A stretch of 64,000 bases of DNA from Poindextera sp041691315 (GCA_041691315.1 JBEPUW010000015.1:16634-80633); one strand, 5' to 3'; positions 17,067 through 26,657 are shown, numbered from the stretch's first letter. Numbers and translations are program-made. Notes: generated by a model not told the origin, from the sequence alone.

Positions 17067-18605
17067 TCAGATGCGCCGATCGAGGCCGGCCCAGAACGGT
17101 TCGCGCAGCTTGCGCTTGAAGATCTTGCCGGAATCCTCGCGCGGCAGTTCGGCATGGAAGTCGACCTGCTTGGGGACCTTGTAGCCGGCCATATGCCCGC
17201 GCAGGAAGGCGCGCACATCACTCTGCGAAAGCTCGACTCCCGGCGAGGTCTGCACCGCGGCACAGACGGCCTCGCCATATTCCTCGTCCGGAATGCCGAA
17301 CACGCCGCAGTCAGCGACCCCCGGCATCTTCATCAGCTCGGCCTCGATCTCGGCCGGATAGATGTTCACCCCGCCGGAAATGATCATGTCCTTGGCCCGG
17401 TCGCACAGATACAGGAACCCGTCCTCGTCGAAATAGCCGATGTCGCCCGGCGCGATCAGGCCGGCCTTCTCGCTTTCGCGGCGCTTCTGATCGTCGCCAT
17501 GATAGGTGAAATCGGCCAGCGCCTTGGTGCGCGCGACCACCTCGCCGACCTCGCGCGGCGGCAGGCTGTTTCCGTCCGCATCAATGACCCGGACATCGCT
17601 TTCCGGCAACGCCTTGCCGACCGTTCCGGGGTGGGCGAGCCACTGTTCGGAATCGCAGAACACCACGATACCGGTCTCCGTGGCGCCGTAGTACTCGTTG
17701 ATCACCGGCCCCCACCATTCGATCATCGCCCGCTTGGTCGGGGCGGGGCAGGGCGCGGCGGCGTGGACCACGAACTTCAGCGACGACAGGTCGTATCTCG
17801 CCTTCACCTCGTCCGGCAGCTTGAGCAACCGGTTGAACATGATCGGCACCATGTGCAGGTGCGTGACCTTGTGCTGGTCGATCAACTGCAGCAGCTCCTC
17901 CGCATCGAACCGCGCCTGCAGAATCACCGTGCCGCCCAGTCGCCCCGACGCCATGCCGTAGGCGTTGGGCGCCGAGTGATACATCGGGCCGGTCACGACG
18001 GTGACGATCGAGGTCGGATCGAAGCCCAGGAAGCCGAACCCGCGGCCCAGGATCCGGCCGCCGACGGCCGTCTGCTCGGGGGTCGGCGGATGCCGCCGCA
18101 CGCCCTTCGGCCGGCCGGTGGTGCCGGAGGTGTAGATGATGGTGCCCGGAGCCGCCGCGTCGCTGCCGGCATAGGGCGCGAAGCCCTCCAGCCAGCGACT
18201 CCAGTCGATCATCCCCTCGGGAACGCGACGGTTGGCGGGCTCCACGCCATAGGCCTCGGCCACCTCGGACGGGGTCTCCACCACCAGCACCGGCACGCCC
18301 GGCGGCAAGGCCGTTCGCACGGGCTCGATCAGGTCGGCGTGGATGACGATGGCCCGGGCGCCGGAGTTCTCGAACAGATAGCGCGCCTCGTCCTCGGTAT
18401 AGTGCCAGTTCACCGGCGTCGGATAGGCGCCGAGCAGGCCCGCGGCATAGCTGGCCTCGAAGAACGGCAGGTCGTTCCGCAGATAGACCGCGACCGTGTC
18501 GCCGCGCCCCACGCCCAGCGACGCCAAGCCGGACGCCGCGCGCGCCGCGCGCTCGGCCAAGGCGCCGATGTCGATACGCCGCTCACCGCTGATGATTTCG
18601 CCCAT
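17067..18605 (-). CDS. Acyl-CoA synthetase (AMP-dependent ligase)
   Basis: A 512-residue adenylate-forming enzyme starting at ATG 18605 behind GGGAGTGGAACG; an upstream start at 18668 would add a poorly conserved 21 residues. The AMP-binding loop is IIYTSGTTGRPKGVRRH, the adenine motif NEYYGATETGIVVF, the hinge ALIAPGDIGYFDEDG then DRAKDMIISGGVNIY, and the catalytic Lys lies in REDSGKIFKRKL. It is more like short or aromatic acyl-CoA ligases than the one at 4829 by its compact N-terminus. It is followed directly by an enoyl-CoA hydratase gene. Confidence 0.9.
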   Translation of the reverse strand: MGEIISGERRIDIGALAERAARAASGLASLGVGRGDTVAVYLRNDLPFFEASYAAGLLGAYPTPVNWHYTEDEARYLFENSGARAIVIHADLIEPVRTALPPGVPVLVVETPSEVAEAYGVEPANRRVPEGMIDWSRWLEGFAPYAGSDAAAPGTIIYTSGTTGRPKGVRRHPPTPEQTAVGGRILGRGFGFLGFDPTSIVTVVTGPMYHSAPNAYGMASGRLGGTVILQARFDAEELLQLIDQHKVTHLHMVPIMFNRLLKLPDEVKARYDLSSLKFVVHAAAPCPAPTKRAMIEWWGPVINEYYGATETGIVVFCDSEQWLAHPGTVGKALPESDVRVIDADGNSLPPREVGEVVARTKALADFTYHGDDQKRRESEKAGLIAPGDIGYFDEDGFLYLCDRAKDMIISGGVNIYPAEIEAELMKMPGVADCGVFGIPDEEYGEAVCAAVQTSPGVELSQSDVRAFLRGHMAGYKVPKQVDFHAELPREDSGKIFKRKLREPFWAGLDRRI

Positions 18606-18668
18606 CGTTCCACTCCCGTCCGCAACCCCGATGGTCTTGCCGCCATCGTCGCGGTGAGTTGAGCACAA

Positions 18669-19484
18669 TTATCCAGACGGGTCGCCAGCAGGCCGTTCCG
18701 GCCTGTCCAGGCGTTCGCTTAGCATCAAGAGGTCGGCCCAGGCGCGCTTCTTGGCGGCGGGTTGGCGCAGCAGGAAGGCGGGGTGCAGGGTGGGGAGCGC
18801 CGGCAGGGCCAGCGCGCCGTCCGGCGAGGTCCAGTCGAACCAGCGGCCGCGCAGCGACAGGATGCCCTCCGGCCGCTGCAGCATGGCCTTGGCCGAGGCG
18901 CCGCCGGCCAGCAGCAGGAAACGCGGCTGCACCAGGGCGATGGCGCGCTCGAGGAACGGCGCGCAGACCAGCTGTTCCTGGGCGGTCGGATTGCGGTTGC
19001 CGGATGGTCGCCAGAAGACGGTGTTGGTGATGAAGACCCGCTCGGCCAGGCCCGCGGCGCCCAGCATCTTGTCGAGCAGCTTGCCGGCGCGGCCGACGAA
19101 GGGCTGGCCCAGGGCGTCTTCGTCGGCGCCCGGCGCCTCGCCGATGACCATGACCGGCGCATCGGCGATCCCGCGCGAAAACACCGCGTGGCGGGCGCCC
19201 TCGAACTTCAGCCCGCAGCCGTCGAAGGCGGTAATGGCGGCGGCCAGGGCGTCGAGGTCATTGGCTTCGGCCGCCATCCGGCGCGCCGCGTCGATCGCCC
19301 CGGAAACATCGGGGCCGGGCGTAGCGGCCAGCTTGGCGGAGGCTTGGGCGACCGTTGGCGGCGGCCTGACCCGTTCGGCGGTGCGGTCGACCGGCTCATC
19401 GGCGAAGGCGGTGTCGACCCCGGCCTCGGCCCAGAATCCGAGCAGGCTTTCCAGCGCGCGGGTTCCTGTCTCGGGGGTTTGCAA
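18669..19484 (-). CDS. Uracil-DNA glycosylase family protein (family 4-like), lacking two cluster cysteines
   Basis: A 271-residue DNA repair glycosylase-like protein expected to remove uracil from DNA. Motif A is GEAPGADEDALGQPFVGRAG and the other active-site piece is LPTLHPAFLL. The four iron-sulfur cysteines of family 4 are only half kept: Cys90 and Cys174 remain, while the expected first and third positions are Phe87 and Trp158 (in NTVFWRPSGNRNP). This WRP variant is one I associate with an alphaproteobacterial subgroup. The N-terminal 80 residues are a poorly conserved extension. It is divergent from the ETF-QO gene. Confidence 0.85.
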   Translation of the reverse strand: MQTPETGTRALESLLGFWAEAGVDTAFADEPVDRTAERVRPPPTVAQASAKLAATPGPDVSGAIDAARRMAAEANDLDALAAAITAFDGCGLKFEGARHAVFSRGIADAPVMVIGEAPGADEDALGQPFVGRAGKLLDKMLGAAGLAERVFITNTVFWRPSGNRNPTAQEQLVCAPFLERAIALVQPRFLLLAGGASAKAMLQRPEGILSLRGRWFDWTSPDGALALPALPTLHPAFLLRQPAAKKRAWADLLMLSERLDRPERPAGDPSG

Positions 19485-19577
19485 AATCGGATCTCCCTTG
19501 ACCGTCCATAGGTCAGCTTCGGATAAGTCTCATCGAAGCTTACAACGCCGCGGACGCGGGCGCGAGGAACCAGGCCA

Positions 19578-21239
19578 ATGACTGACGACATCGAACGCGA
19601 AGCGATGGAGTACGACGTCGTCATCGTCGGCGCCGGCCCGTCCGGCCTGGCCGCGGCCATTCGCCTGAAGCAAATTTCGCCCGACCTCACCGTCGCGGTG
19701 CTGGAAAAGGGCTCGGAAGTCGGGGCGCACATCCTCTCCGGCGCGGTGCTCGATCCCAAGGCGATCAGCGAGCTCTTCCCGGACTGGAAGGAAAAGGGCG
19801 CCCCGCTGGAGACGCGGGTCACCGACGACCGGTTCCTGATGCTCGGGCCGCAGGGCGAACTGCCGCTGCCGGTCTTCGCCATGCCGCCGCTGATGCACAA
19901 CCACGGCAATTACATCGCCTCGCTGGCCAATGTCTGCCGCTGGCTGGGGACCCAGGCCGAGGAGTTGGGCGTCGAAGTCTATCCCGGCATGGCCGCCTCG
20001 GAGCTGGTGTTCGGCGATGCCGGCCAGGTGGTCGGCGTCGTCGCCGGCGTCTTCGGCATCGGCAAGGACGGCGAGAAGAAGCCGGACTATCAGCCGGGCC
20101 TCGAGTTGCGCGGCAAGTACGTCTTCATGGGCGAGGGCGTACGCGGCTCGCTGGCCAAGTCGCTGATGGCGAAATTCAACCTCGGCGACGGGGTCGAACC
20201 ACAGAAGTTCGGCATCGGCCTGAAGGAGATCTGGCAGGTGCCGGACGCGGTCTTCCGCCCCGGACTGGTGCAGCACACGGTCGGCTGGCCGCTGGATGAC
20301 AAGACCGGCGGCGGCAGCTTCATGTACCATTTCGGCGACAACTACGTGTCCATCGGGTTCGTGCTGCACCTGAACTACAAGAACCCGTGGCTTTCGCCTT
20401 TCGACGAGTTCCAGCGCTTCAAGACCCACCCGTCGGTGCGGCCCTATCTGGAAGGCGGCAAGCGCATCGCCTACGGCGCGCGTGGGGTCACCGAGGGCGG
20501 CTGGCAGTCGATCCCGAAACTGACCTTCCCGGGCGGCGTGCTGATCGGCTGTTCGGCCGGCTTCATGAACGTGCCGCGCATCAAGGGCAGCCACAACGCC
20601 ATGAAGTCCGGCATGCTGGCGGCCGAGGCGGCGGCCGCGGCGATCGCCGCCGAGCGCACCGGCGACGAACTGGTCGAGTACGAGGAAGCCTTGCGCTCGT
20701 CCTGGATCGCCAGGGATCTGAAGCGGGTGCGCAACGCCAAGCCGCTGCTCAGCCGCTTCGGCACGCTCCTGGGCGTCGCGCTCAGCGGGGTGGACATGTG
20801 GTGCACGACCCTGCTCGGCGGCTTTTCCTTCCTGGGCACGCTGAAGCACGGCAAGACCGACGCCGCCTCGCTGGGCCTGGCCAAGGACTACCAGCCGATC
20901 AGCTATCCGAAGCCCGACGGCGTGGTCAGCTTCGACAAGCTGTCCTCGGTCTTCATGTCGGCGACCAATCACGAGGAAGACCAGCCGGCGCACCTGAAAC
21001 TGAAGGACCCGGGCGTCCCGATCGCCGTCAATCTGCCGGAATTCGGCGAGCCGGCCAGGCTGTATTGCCCGGCGGGGGTCTATGAGGTGCTTTACGACGA
21101 CGCGGGAGCCAATCCGCGCTTCCAGATCAACGCGCAGAACTGCGTTCACTGCAAGACATGCGACATTAAGGATCCATCGCAGAATATCGTCTGGACCACG
21201 CCGGAGGGCGGCGGCGGGCCGAACTATCCGAACATGTAG
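19578..21239 (+). CDS. Electron-transfer flavoprotein-ubiquinone oxidoreductase
   Basis: A 553-residue membrane-associated flavoprotein that takes electrons from ETF (from acyl-CoA dehydrogenases) to ubiquinone. The FAD motif is VVIVGAGPSGLAAAIRLKQ near residue 14; KEKGAPLETRVTDDRF and GCSAGFMNVPRIKGSHNAMK are family hallmarks. The C-terminal 4Fe-4S domain has CPAGVYEV and NCVHCKTCDIKDPSQNI with its cysteines. It follows a fatty-acid gene group (acyl-CoA ligase, hydratases) and fits the same catabolic theme. Start ATG 19578 gives a short N-terminal leader. Confidence 0.95.
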   Translation: MTDDIEREAMEYDVVIVGAGPSGLAAAIRLKQISPDLTVAVLEKGSEVGAHILSGAVLDPKAISELFPDWKEKGAPLETRVTDDRFLMLGPQGELPLPVFAMPPLMHNHGNYIASLANVCRWLGTQAEELGVEVYPGMAASELVFGDAGQVVGVVAGVFGIGKDGEKKPDYQPGLELRGKYVFMGEGVRGSLAKSLMAKFNLGDGVEPQKFGIGLKEIWQVPDAVFRPGLVQHTVGWPLDDKTGGGSFMYHFGDNYVSIGFVLHLNYKNPWLSPFDEFQRFKTHPSVRPYLEGGKRIAYGARGVTEGGWQSIPKLTFPGGVLIGCSAGFMNVPRIKGSHNAMKSGMLAAEAAAAAIAAERTGDELVEYEEALRSSWIARDLKRVRNAKPLLSRFGTLLGVALSGVDMWCTTLLGGFSFLGTLKHGKTDAASLGLAKDYQPISYPKPDGVVSFDKLSSVFMSATNHEEDQPAHLKLKDPGVPIAVNLPEFGEPARLYCPAGVYEVLYDDAGANPRFQINAQNCVHCKTCDIKDPSQNIVWTTPEGGGGPNYPNM

Positions 21240-21294
21240 CGGTCGGGGCCTTGCGCCCTTGCCGACGCCGCATTTCGGAGCCAAGGGTTGAGCT

Positions 21295-23019
21295 ATGCCT
21301 CCTGTTCGCAGCCTCGCTGTTCTCCTCTCGCTCGCCGCGCTCGGCGCCTGCACCACGACCACCGACACGACATCGGTCGGACTGCGCGCCAGCCAGCCGG
21401 TCGAGACCCCTGCCGTCCCGGCCTCGACCTTCGGCCTCTACCTCGCCGGCCAGGCGGCGCTGGACCAGGGCCATGGCGACGAGGCGGCGGGCTTCTTCGC
21501 CCAGGCCGCGCAACAGGACACCGACACCAGCTCCATCAAGATCCACGCCTTTGTCGCCGCCCTGGTGGCCGGCGACATCCGGCGCGCCGCCACGCTGGCG
21601 CCGGGTCCCGACGACGGTTCGGTCAGCGAACAGCGGCTGGGTCGGCTGACCCGGGTCGTCGAGGCCCTGGCCGAAAACCACGGCCGCGAGGCGCAGACCC
21701 TGCTCAGCACCCCGCCACTGTCGCCGCCCGACGACGCGGCGACCCGGCTTCTGCTGCCCTGGGCCGCCGCGGCGGCCGGCGACTGGAAGACCGCCCTGGC
21801 CGATCCGGCCGCCGGCGACGACCACCTGGTCGCCCAGGTGTCGCTGCTCGACCAGGCGCTGCTCTACGAACATCGCGACCAGATCGGCCAGGCCAGTCAG
21901 GTCTTCGGCAAGCTCTTGGCGCAGAGCGATGGGGCGGGGCTCTACACCACCGCCTATGGCGAGTTCCTTGAGCGCCATGGCCGCACGCCCACCGCGATCA
22001 ACCTCTATCAGGCGGCGCTGAAGGGCGACGCCAACAACGCTCTGGTCCAGCAGTCGCTGGCTCGCGCCAAGGCCGGCCACGCGCCGCCGCCCGCGCCGAC
22101 CTTCGCCGAGGGCGCCGGCCGCGCGCTGCTGGCCCCGGCGGCGCTGTTGCTGGCGGAGAAGCAGCCGCAGCTCGGCCTGGTCTATCTTCGCCTGGTGCTC
22201 AGACTCGATCCGACGCGCGACGAGGCCTGGCTTTTGGTCGGTGACACCCTGACCGCCGGCGGTCAGATCGAGGCCGCCCGCGACGCCTACGCTCAGCCGC
22301 GGCCGGGCTCGCCCAGTTATGTCAGCGCCCGCGAGCGGCTGATCGGCAGCTATGACGAACCCAGCGACGCGCCGATCGAGCTGAAGCTGGCGCAGGAGAC
22401 CGCCCTGGCCGCGCCGGACGACCCCGACGCCATGTCGCTGCTCGCCGACGCCTTGCGGCTGAACGACCGCTACGCCGAATCCGCCCAGGTGCTGGACAAG
22501 CTGATCATCGAGGCAGGGCCGAAGGCGAGCTGGAACCTCTATTACATGCGTGGCGTGGCGCGCGATCAGTCTGGCGACTGGGACGGCGCCGAACGCGACC
22601 TGAAACAGGCGCTGGCGCTCAGCCCGGACGAGCCCGAGGTGCTGAACTATCTCGGCTATTCCTGGGTCGACCGCGGCGTCGACCTGAGCGGGGCCAAGGC
22701 GATGATCGAACGCGCGGTGGCGGCCAAGCCCGACTCCGGGGCCATCGTCGATTCGCTCGGCTGGGCCTATTATCGGATGGGCCAGTATCCGCAGGCCGTC
22801 GAGCAGCTGGAACGCGCGGCCGAGCTCGAGCCGGCCGATCCGGACATCAACGACCATCTGGGCGACGCCTATTGGCGCGCCGGCCGGCGCACCGAGGCGC
22901 ACTTCCAGTGGAGCCAGGTCTTGATCATGCAGCCCAGCGACAAGCTGCGCGCCCAGGTCGAGGCCAAGCTCAAGTCCGGTCTCGACAACACCCTGCACCC
23001 GTCCGTCGCCGAGCGATGA
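21295..23019 (+). CDS. Tetratricopeptide repeat lipoprotein
   Basis: A 574-residue protein with a lipoprotein signal: basic start, hydrophobic VLLSLAALGAC lipobox with the cysteine near residue 19, then a Thr-rich stretch. The body is helical repeats; clear TPRs are seen toward the C-terminus, for example NLYYMRGVARDQSGDWDGAE and DPDINDHLGDAYWRAGRRTE. Such proteins act as scaffolds in the cell envelope; the partner is unknown. Its stop overlaps the ispE start, ATGA. Confidence 0.88.
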   Translation: MPPVRSLAVLLSLAALGACTTTTDTTSVGLRASQPVETPAVPASTFGLYLAGQAALDQGHGDEAAGFFAQAAQQDTDTSSIKIHAFVAALVAGDIRRAATLAPGPDDGSVSEQRLGRLTRVVEALAENHGREAQTLLSTPPLSPPDDAATRLLLPWAAAAAGDWKTALADPAAGDDHLVAQVSLLDQALLYEHRDQIGQASQVFGKLLAQSDGAGLYTTAYGEFLERHGRTPTAINLYQAALKGDANNALVQQSLARAKAGHAPPPAPTFAEGAGRALLAPAALLLAEKQPQLGLVYLRLVLRLDPTRDEAWLLVGDTLTAGGQIEAARDAYAQPRPGSPSYVSARERLIGSYDEPSDAPIELKLAQETALAAPDDPDAMSLLADALRLNDRYAESAQVLDKLIIEAGPKASWNLYYMRGVARDQSGDWDGAERDLKQALALSPDEPEVLNYLGYSWVDRGVDLSGAKAMIERAVAAKPDSGAIVDSLGWAYYRMGQYPQAVEQLERAAELEPADPDINDHLGDAYWRAGRRTEAHFQWSQVLIMQPSDKLRAQVEAKLKSGLDNTLHPSVAER

Positions 23020-23882
23020 GCGGGCCCGCGCCGGAGGCCAGGGCCTTCGCCGCGGCCAAGGTCAATCTCTTCCTGCACGTCGGGCCGCTGGGCGCCGACG
23101 GCTACCACCCGATCGCCAGCCTGTTCGTCTTCGCCAACATCGGCGACAGCTTGCGGCTGGGGGAGGGGGCGGACGCCCGGCTGAGCATCGAAGGGCCGTT
23201 CGGGGCCGGGCTTTCCACAGGCTCCGACAACCTGGTCGCCCGCGCCCGCGCGGCGCTGTCGCCGGGCCTGGCGACAGACCTGGTGCTGGAGAAGGGCCTG
23301 CCGCTGGCTGCGGGGATCGGCGGCGGCTCGGCCGACGCGGCGGCGACCCTGCGGCTGCTCAACCCGCTGCTGCCGCGACCTCGCTCGGACGCTGAGCTGC
23401 TGGCCATCGCCGCGGCCCTGGGCGCCGACGTCGCCGCCTGCCTGCAGAGCCGCGCGGTGATCGCCACCGGCCGCGGCGAACAGCTGTCGCCGGCCCCGGA
23501 CCTTCCCGAACTGCACGCCGTGCTGGCCAATCCCGGCGTGGAGTCGCCCACCGGCCCGGTCTTCCGCGCCTACGACGCCGGCTTGGCCCAGGCCGCCACC
23601 TGCCCGCCGATGCCCGACGCGTTCAAGACGCCGGGCGACGTCGCCGACCTGATTGCCCGCACCCGCAACGACCTGGAGGCCCCAGCCCTCGACCTGACGC
23701 CGGCCATCGGAGACGTCCTGCAAGCCCTCCGCGCCGCCCCCGAGGCCCTGGCCGCCCGCATGTCCGGCTCCGGCGCGACCAGCTTCGCGCTGTGTGAAGA
23801 TGCGCCGGCGGCTGAGACCCTTGCGACGCGCCTGGCGTTTGCGCACCCGGCTTGGTGGGTGCGAGCCTGTCGCCTCAGTTAG
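23016..23882 (+). CDS. ispE: 4-diphosphocytidyl-2-C-methyl-D-erythritol kinase
   Basis: A 288-residue GHMP-family kinase of the non-mevalonate isoprenoid pathway, which phosphorylates CDP-methylerythritol with ATP. It opens with FAAAKVNLFLHVGPLGADGY, the family N-terminal motif with active-site Lys. The ATP-binding loop is LAAGIGGGSADAAATLRLL, and SGSGATSFAL is the third motif. The start overlaps the TPR lipoprotein stop by four bases. The downstream minus-strand terminator belongs to amt. Confidence 0.95.
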   Translation: MSGPAPEARAFAAAKVNLFLHVGPLGADGYHPIASLFVFANIGDSLRLGEGADARLSIEGPFGAGLSTGSDNLVARARAALSPGLATDLVLEKGLPLAAGIGGGSADAAATLRLLNPLLPRPRSDAELLAIAAALGADVAACLQSRAVIATGRGEQLSPAPDLPELHAVLANPGVESPTGPVFRAYDAGLAQAATCPPMPDAFKTPGDVADLIARTRNDLEAPALDLTPAIGDVLQALRAAPEALAARMSGSGATSFALCEDAPAAETLATRLAFAHPAWWVRACRLS

Positions 23883-23890
23883 GGACGCGC

Positions 23891-23920
23891 AAAAAAGGCG
23901 GAGCCCCTAGGGACCCCGCC
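23891..23920 (-). terminator. Intrinsic terminator of the glnK-amt unit
   Basis: Read on the minus strand, the stem arms GGCGGGGTCCC and GGGCTCCGCC flank TAG and are followed by six T residues. It lies 65 bases after the amt stop and just beyond the end of ispE, so it could also damp transcription coming from the other side. Confidence 0.8.
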
Positions 23921-23984
23921 AGCTTGCATCTTAATCGAGGAGGAGGACGGGGCCCGCCCATGGGCGAACCCCGGTACGCTAGGC

Positions 23985-25457
23985 TTAGGCTTGCACCACT
24001 TCGCCGTGGAGGTTGATGTCGAGACCCTCGACCTCGACCTCTTCCGACACCCGGATGCCGATGGTGTATTTCAGCACCAGCAGGATCACGAAGGTCATGG
24101 CGCCGCAGTAGAAGAAGGTGGCTCCGACGTCCTCGAGCTGGAGGGTCATCTGGTGCCAGTTGTGGTCGTAGATGGCGCCGTGGGCGAGGCTGTTGATCGA
24201 GTTCTTCGCCAACAGGCCGGTCATGATGGCGCCGAAAGCCCCACCGATCCCGTGCACGCCCCAGCAGTCGAGGGCGTCGTCGTACCAGCCGAGCCAATGC
24301 TTCACGTGCACCGAGGCGACGTAGCAGACGACGCCGACGCCGACGCCGATGATCAGCGCGCCGGTGGTGTCGACGAAGCCCGAGGCCGGGGTGATGGCCA
24401 CCAGGCCGGCGACCGCGCCGGAGACCATGCCCAGAACCGAAGGCTTCTTGGCGATGATCCACTCGCAGGCCATCCAGGCCAGGGCCGCCGCCGCGGTGGC
24501 GACTTGCGTCGCAACCGCCGCCATGCCGGCCTGACCGTCGTGGGATTCAACCGCCGACCCGGCGTTGAACCCGAACCAGCCCACCCAGAGCAGGGAGGCG
24601 CCGATGACGCTGTAGGCCAGGTTGTGCGGCGCCATGTTCTCGGTGCCGAGGCCCTTGCGCTTGCCGAGCATCAGGGCCGCGACCAGGCCCGCAGTGCCGG
24701 CGTTCAGGTGAACGACGGTGCCGCCGGCGAAGTCGAGCGCGCCCGCCGCGCCCAGCCAGCCGCCACCCCAGACCCAGTGGGCGATGGGGCAGTAGACCAA
24801 AAGCAGCCAGGCGCCCATGAACAGCAGGAAGGCGGAGTACTTCATGCGGTCGGCCAGCGCGCCGGCGATCAAGGCCGGGGTGATGATCGCGAAGGTCATC
24901 TGGAAGAACATGTAGACCGACTCTGGAATGGTCGGCGCCAAGGCCGTGGTCGTGGCGATCCCCATCGGCGCAAGCATTATATACTTGAAATCACCGATGA
25001 ATTTTCCGGAGCCGGTAAAAGCGATCGAGTAACCGATCACCACCCAGAGCACGGTGATGACGGCGGTTGCGCCGAAGCTCTGGGCCAGGGTGGCCAGGAT
25101 GTTCTTCTTGCGCACCATGCCGGCGTAGAACAGCGCCAGGCCCGGAATGGTCATCATCAGGACCAGGACCGACGAGGTGAGCATCCAGGCGGTGTCGCCC
25201 GAATTCACCGAGTCGGCCTTGTACGGCGAGGTGGCGAACACCGGGACCGGTGCGGCCGAGGCGGCGGCCGAGGTCGCTGAAGCGGCAGGCGCCGTGGAGT
25301 CTGCGGGGGCGCCGCTGGTTGCGGAGGATGCAGCCGCGGCGGCTGACGCCGGCGCCGCTCCCGAGTCCTGCGCGAGCGCCGGGGCCGCGAACGAGGCCCC
25401 TGCGATCGTGGCGGCGAGGATGAGGCCCGCCAACCGTTGAATTCCAAAGAGTTTCAT
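23985..25457 (-). CDS. amtB: Ammonium transporter (Amt family)
   Basis: A 490-residue inner-membrane channel for ammonium uptake. After a signal-like N-terminus (LAGLILAATIAGASFAAPALAQ) there is an unusually long Ala/Ser/Pro-rich stretch of about 45 residues before the first core helix (GDTAWMLTSSVLVLMMTIPG). Pore-region motifs include FAGGTVVHLNAGTAGLVAAL and VHGIGGAFGAIMTGL, with the twin histidines. The start is ATG 25457 with an AGGGGAC site; TTG nine bases upstream is possible. It lies behind glnK, the usual alphaproteobacterial arrangement in which GlnK gates Amt. Confidence 0.95.
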   Translation of the reverse strand: MKLFGIQRLAGLILAATIAGASFAAPALAQDSGAAPASAAAAASSATSGAPADSTAPAASATSAAASAAPVPVFATSPYKADSVNSGDTAWMLTSSVLVLMMTIPGLALFYAGMVRKKNILATLAQSFGATAVITVLWVVIGYSIAFTGSGKFIGDFKYIMLAPMGIATTTALAPTIPESVYMFFQMTFAIITPALIAGALADRMKYSAFLLFMGAWLLLVYCPIAHWVWGGGWLGAAGALDFAGGTVVHLNAGTAGLVAALMLGKRKGLGTENMAPHNLAYSVIGASLLWVGWFGFNAGSAVESHDGQAGMAAVATQVATAAAALAWMACEWIIAKKPSVLGMVSGAVAGLVAITPASGFVDTTGALIIGVGVGVVCYVASVHVKHWLGWYDDALDCWGVHGIGGAFGAIMTGLLAKNSINSLAHGAIYDHNWHQMTLQLEDVGATFFYCGAMTFVILLVLKYTIGIRVSEEVEVEGLDINLHGEVVQA

Positions 25458-25493
25458 AAGCTTCAAGTCCCCTTGTCCTGATGATGCGGGCGG

Positions 25494-25832
25494 TTAGATC
25501 GCGGCCGAGCCGGTCTCACCGGTCCGGATGCGCACGGCGTCTTCGACATTGAGGACGAAGATCTTGCCGTCGCCGATCTTGCCGGTGCCGGCGGCGGCCT
25601 TGATCGCCTCGATGGCCTTGGCGACGCCTGCGTCGTCAACGACCACCTCGAGTTGGGCCTTGGGCACGAAGTTCACCGTGTATTCGGCGCCGCGATAGAT
25701 TTCCGTCTGGCCCTTTTGCCGGCCGTAACCCTTGACTTCCGATATGGTCAGACCCTCCACGCCCGCATTGCCGAGGGCTTCACGCACCTCGTCGAGCTTG
25801 AAGGGTTTGACGATCGCCATGATCAGTTTCAT
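25494..25832 (-). CDS. glnK: Nitrogen regulatory protein P-II (GlnK/GlnB)
   Basis: A 112-residue PII signal protein that senses 2-oxoglutarate and ATP/ADP and, when deuridylylated, blocks Amt. It has the T-loop uridylylation site Tyr51 in YRGAEYTVNFVPK, the B-loop GTGKIGDGKIFV and the KPFKLDEVREAL start. Its place directly before amt on the same strand, with 36 bases between, makes glnK the likely name. No clear sigma-54 promoter was found upstream. Confidence 0.96.
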   Translation of the reverse strand: MKLIMAIVKPFKLDEVREALGNAGVEGLTISEVKGYGRQKGQTEIYRGAEYTVNFVPKAQLEVVVDDAGVAKAIEAIKAAAGTGKIGDGKIFVLNVEDAVRIRTGETGSAAI

Positions 25833-26222
25833 TCGCTCGCTCCCGCGTCGGCGGATCGCCGCGCACCCGGTGTTGTCACCTCGCCGCGCCTAGGAGAGGC
25901 CAATGAGCCTCCGCCCCCCTCGCGACCTGGGCAGGCTTAAGGTGTGCGGATCGGGCCTGCGGGGGACTGAGCCGGCGTGAGCCTCAAATTTGGGCTGGCC
26001 GCCCAGGATTTGAGCAGGCGAGGGGACTGGCGCCCGCAAACTAGGCGGAACCGGCGCGCGGCGCGCGGCCGCGGCGGTTAACGGCGCCGGAGGAGGATGG
26101 CGGATCGTCGGCCGATCACGGTTCCGTGATAGGTGACTGGCAACCCAAAGCCTTGCCATGCGTATTCTGTCCCACTGGCGGCCGACCCATGGATGGTCAT
26201 CGCCTAACCAAGAGGTTTCAAA
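25833..26222. other. Intergenic stretch with a hairpin and an operator-like palindrome
   Basis: No gene is supported; a possible 142-codon minus-strand frame has no family signal or ribosome site. A hairpin at 25983-26014 pairs CTCAAAT with ATTTGAG around an inner GGGC/GCCC. A palindrome at 26115-26130 has arms ATCACGG and CCGTGAT with a two-base centre, about 95 bases before the next gene, and could be a regulator site. The promoters of glnK and of the gene at 26223 should lie here. Confidence 0.5.
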
Positions 26223-26603
26223 ATGCGACTCAACACCCTTCTTGCCGCCGCCGCGATCACCGTTCTGACCGCCGGTGCGGCGGCCGCCCAATCGTCCATG
26301 TCGAGTGGTTCGGACCAAAGCGCCGCGCCGATGAATTCAGATCAAGGCGCACCGATGAACTCCGGCGCCACCGACCCCGACGCCATGGCGCCTTCTGCCG
26401 GCCAGGCCGGCATGCCGGCCTCGGCCAGCATGGGCGGTCCCGTGACGTCTTCGCCGACGCCCGTCGCCAGCGCCTATACGCTTAAGGCCGGCGATCCAAA
26501 TGTGATCTCCAATGGGCCGGTGCCGGACACCCCGGCCAATCGCGCCCGGTACGGCAGGCCGATGAGCAACGCCGGCAAGCATACGGCCGCCGCGGGCAAC
26601 TGA
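26223..26603 (+). CDS. Small exported protein of unknown function
   Basis: A 126-residue protein with a signal peptide (LLAAAAITVLTAGAAAAQ, cut likely before SSMSSG). The mature part is low complexity, rich in Ser, Met, Ala, Gln and Pro (QSAAPMNSDQGAPMNSG), and ends with a more regular stretch, DPNVISNGPVPDTPANRARY. I know no family. GAGGTTTC lies near the ATG. It is followed by a strong terminator, so it is a monocistron. Confidence 0.75.
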   Translation: MRLNTLLAAAAITVLTAGAAAAQSSMSSGSDQSAAPMNSDQGAPMNSGATDPDAMAPSAGQAGMPASASMGGPVTSSPTPVASAYTLKAGDPNVISNGPVPDTPANRARYGRPMSNAGKHTAAAGN

Positions 26604-26657
26604 CGATCAGCCTGGCGAATTCCGCCAGGACGCAATCGAGCTTGGCTTGATGCGTCA

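Noticed and set aside
19530..22998. Two ~610-codon minus-strand frames opposite ETF-QO and the TPR gene
   Set aside because: Shadows of well-supported plus-strand genes.
25890..26318. 142-codon minus-strand frame before glnK
   Set aside because: Arg/Pro-rich, no family resemblance, overlaps the start of the exported-protein gene and has no ribosome site.
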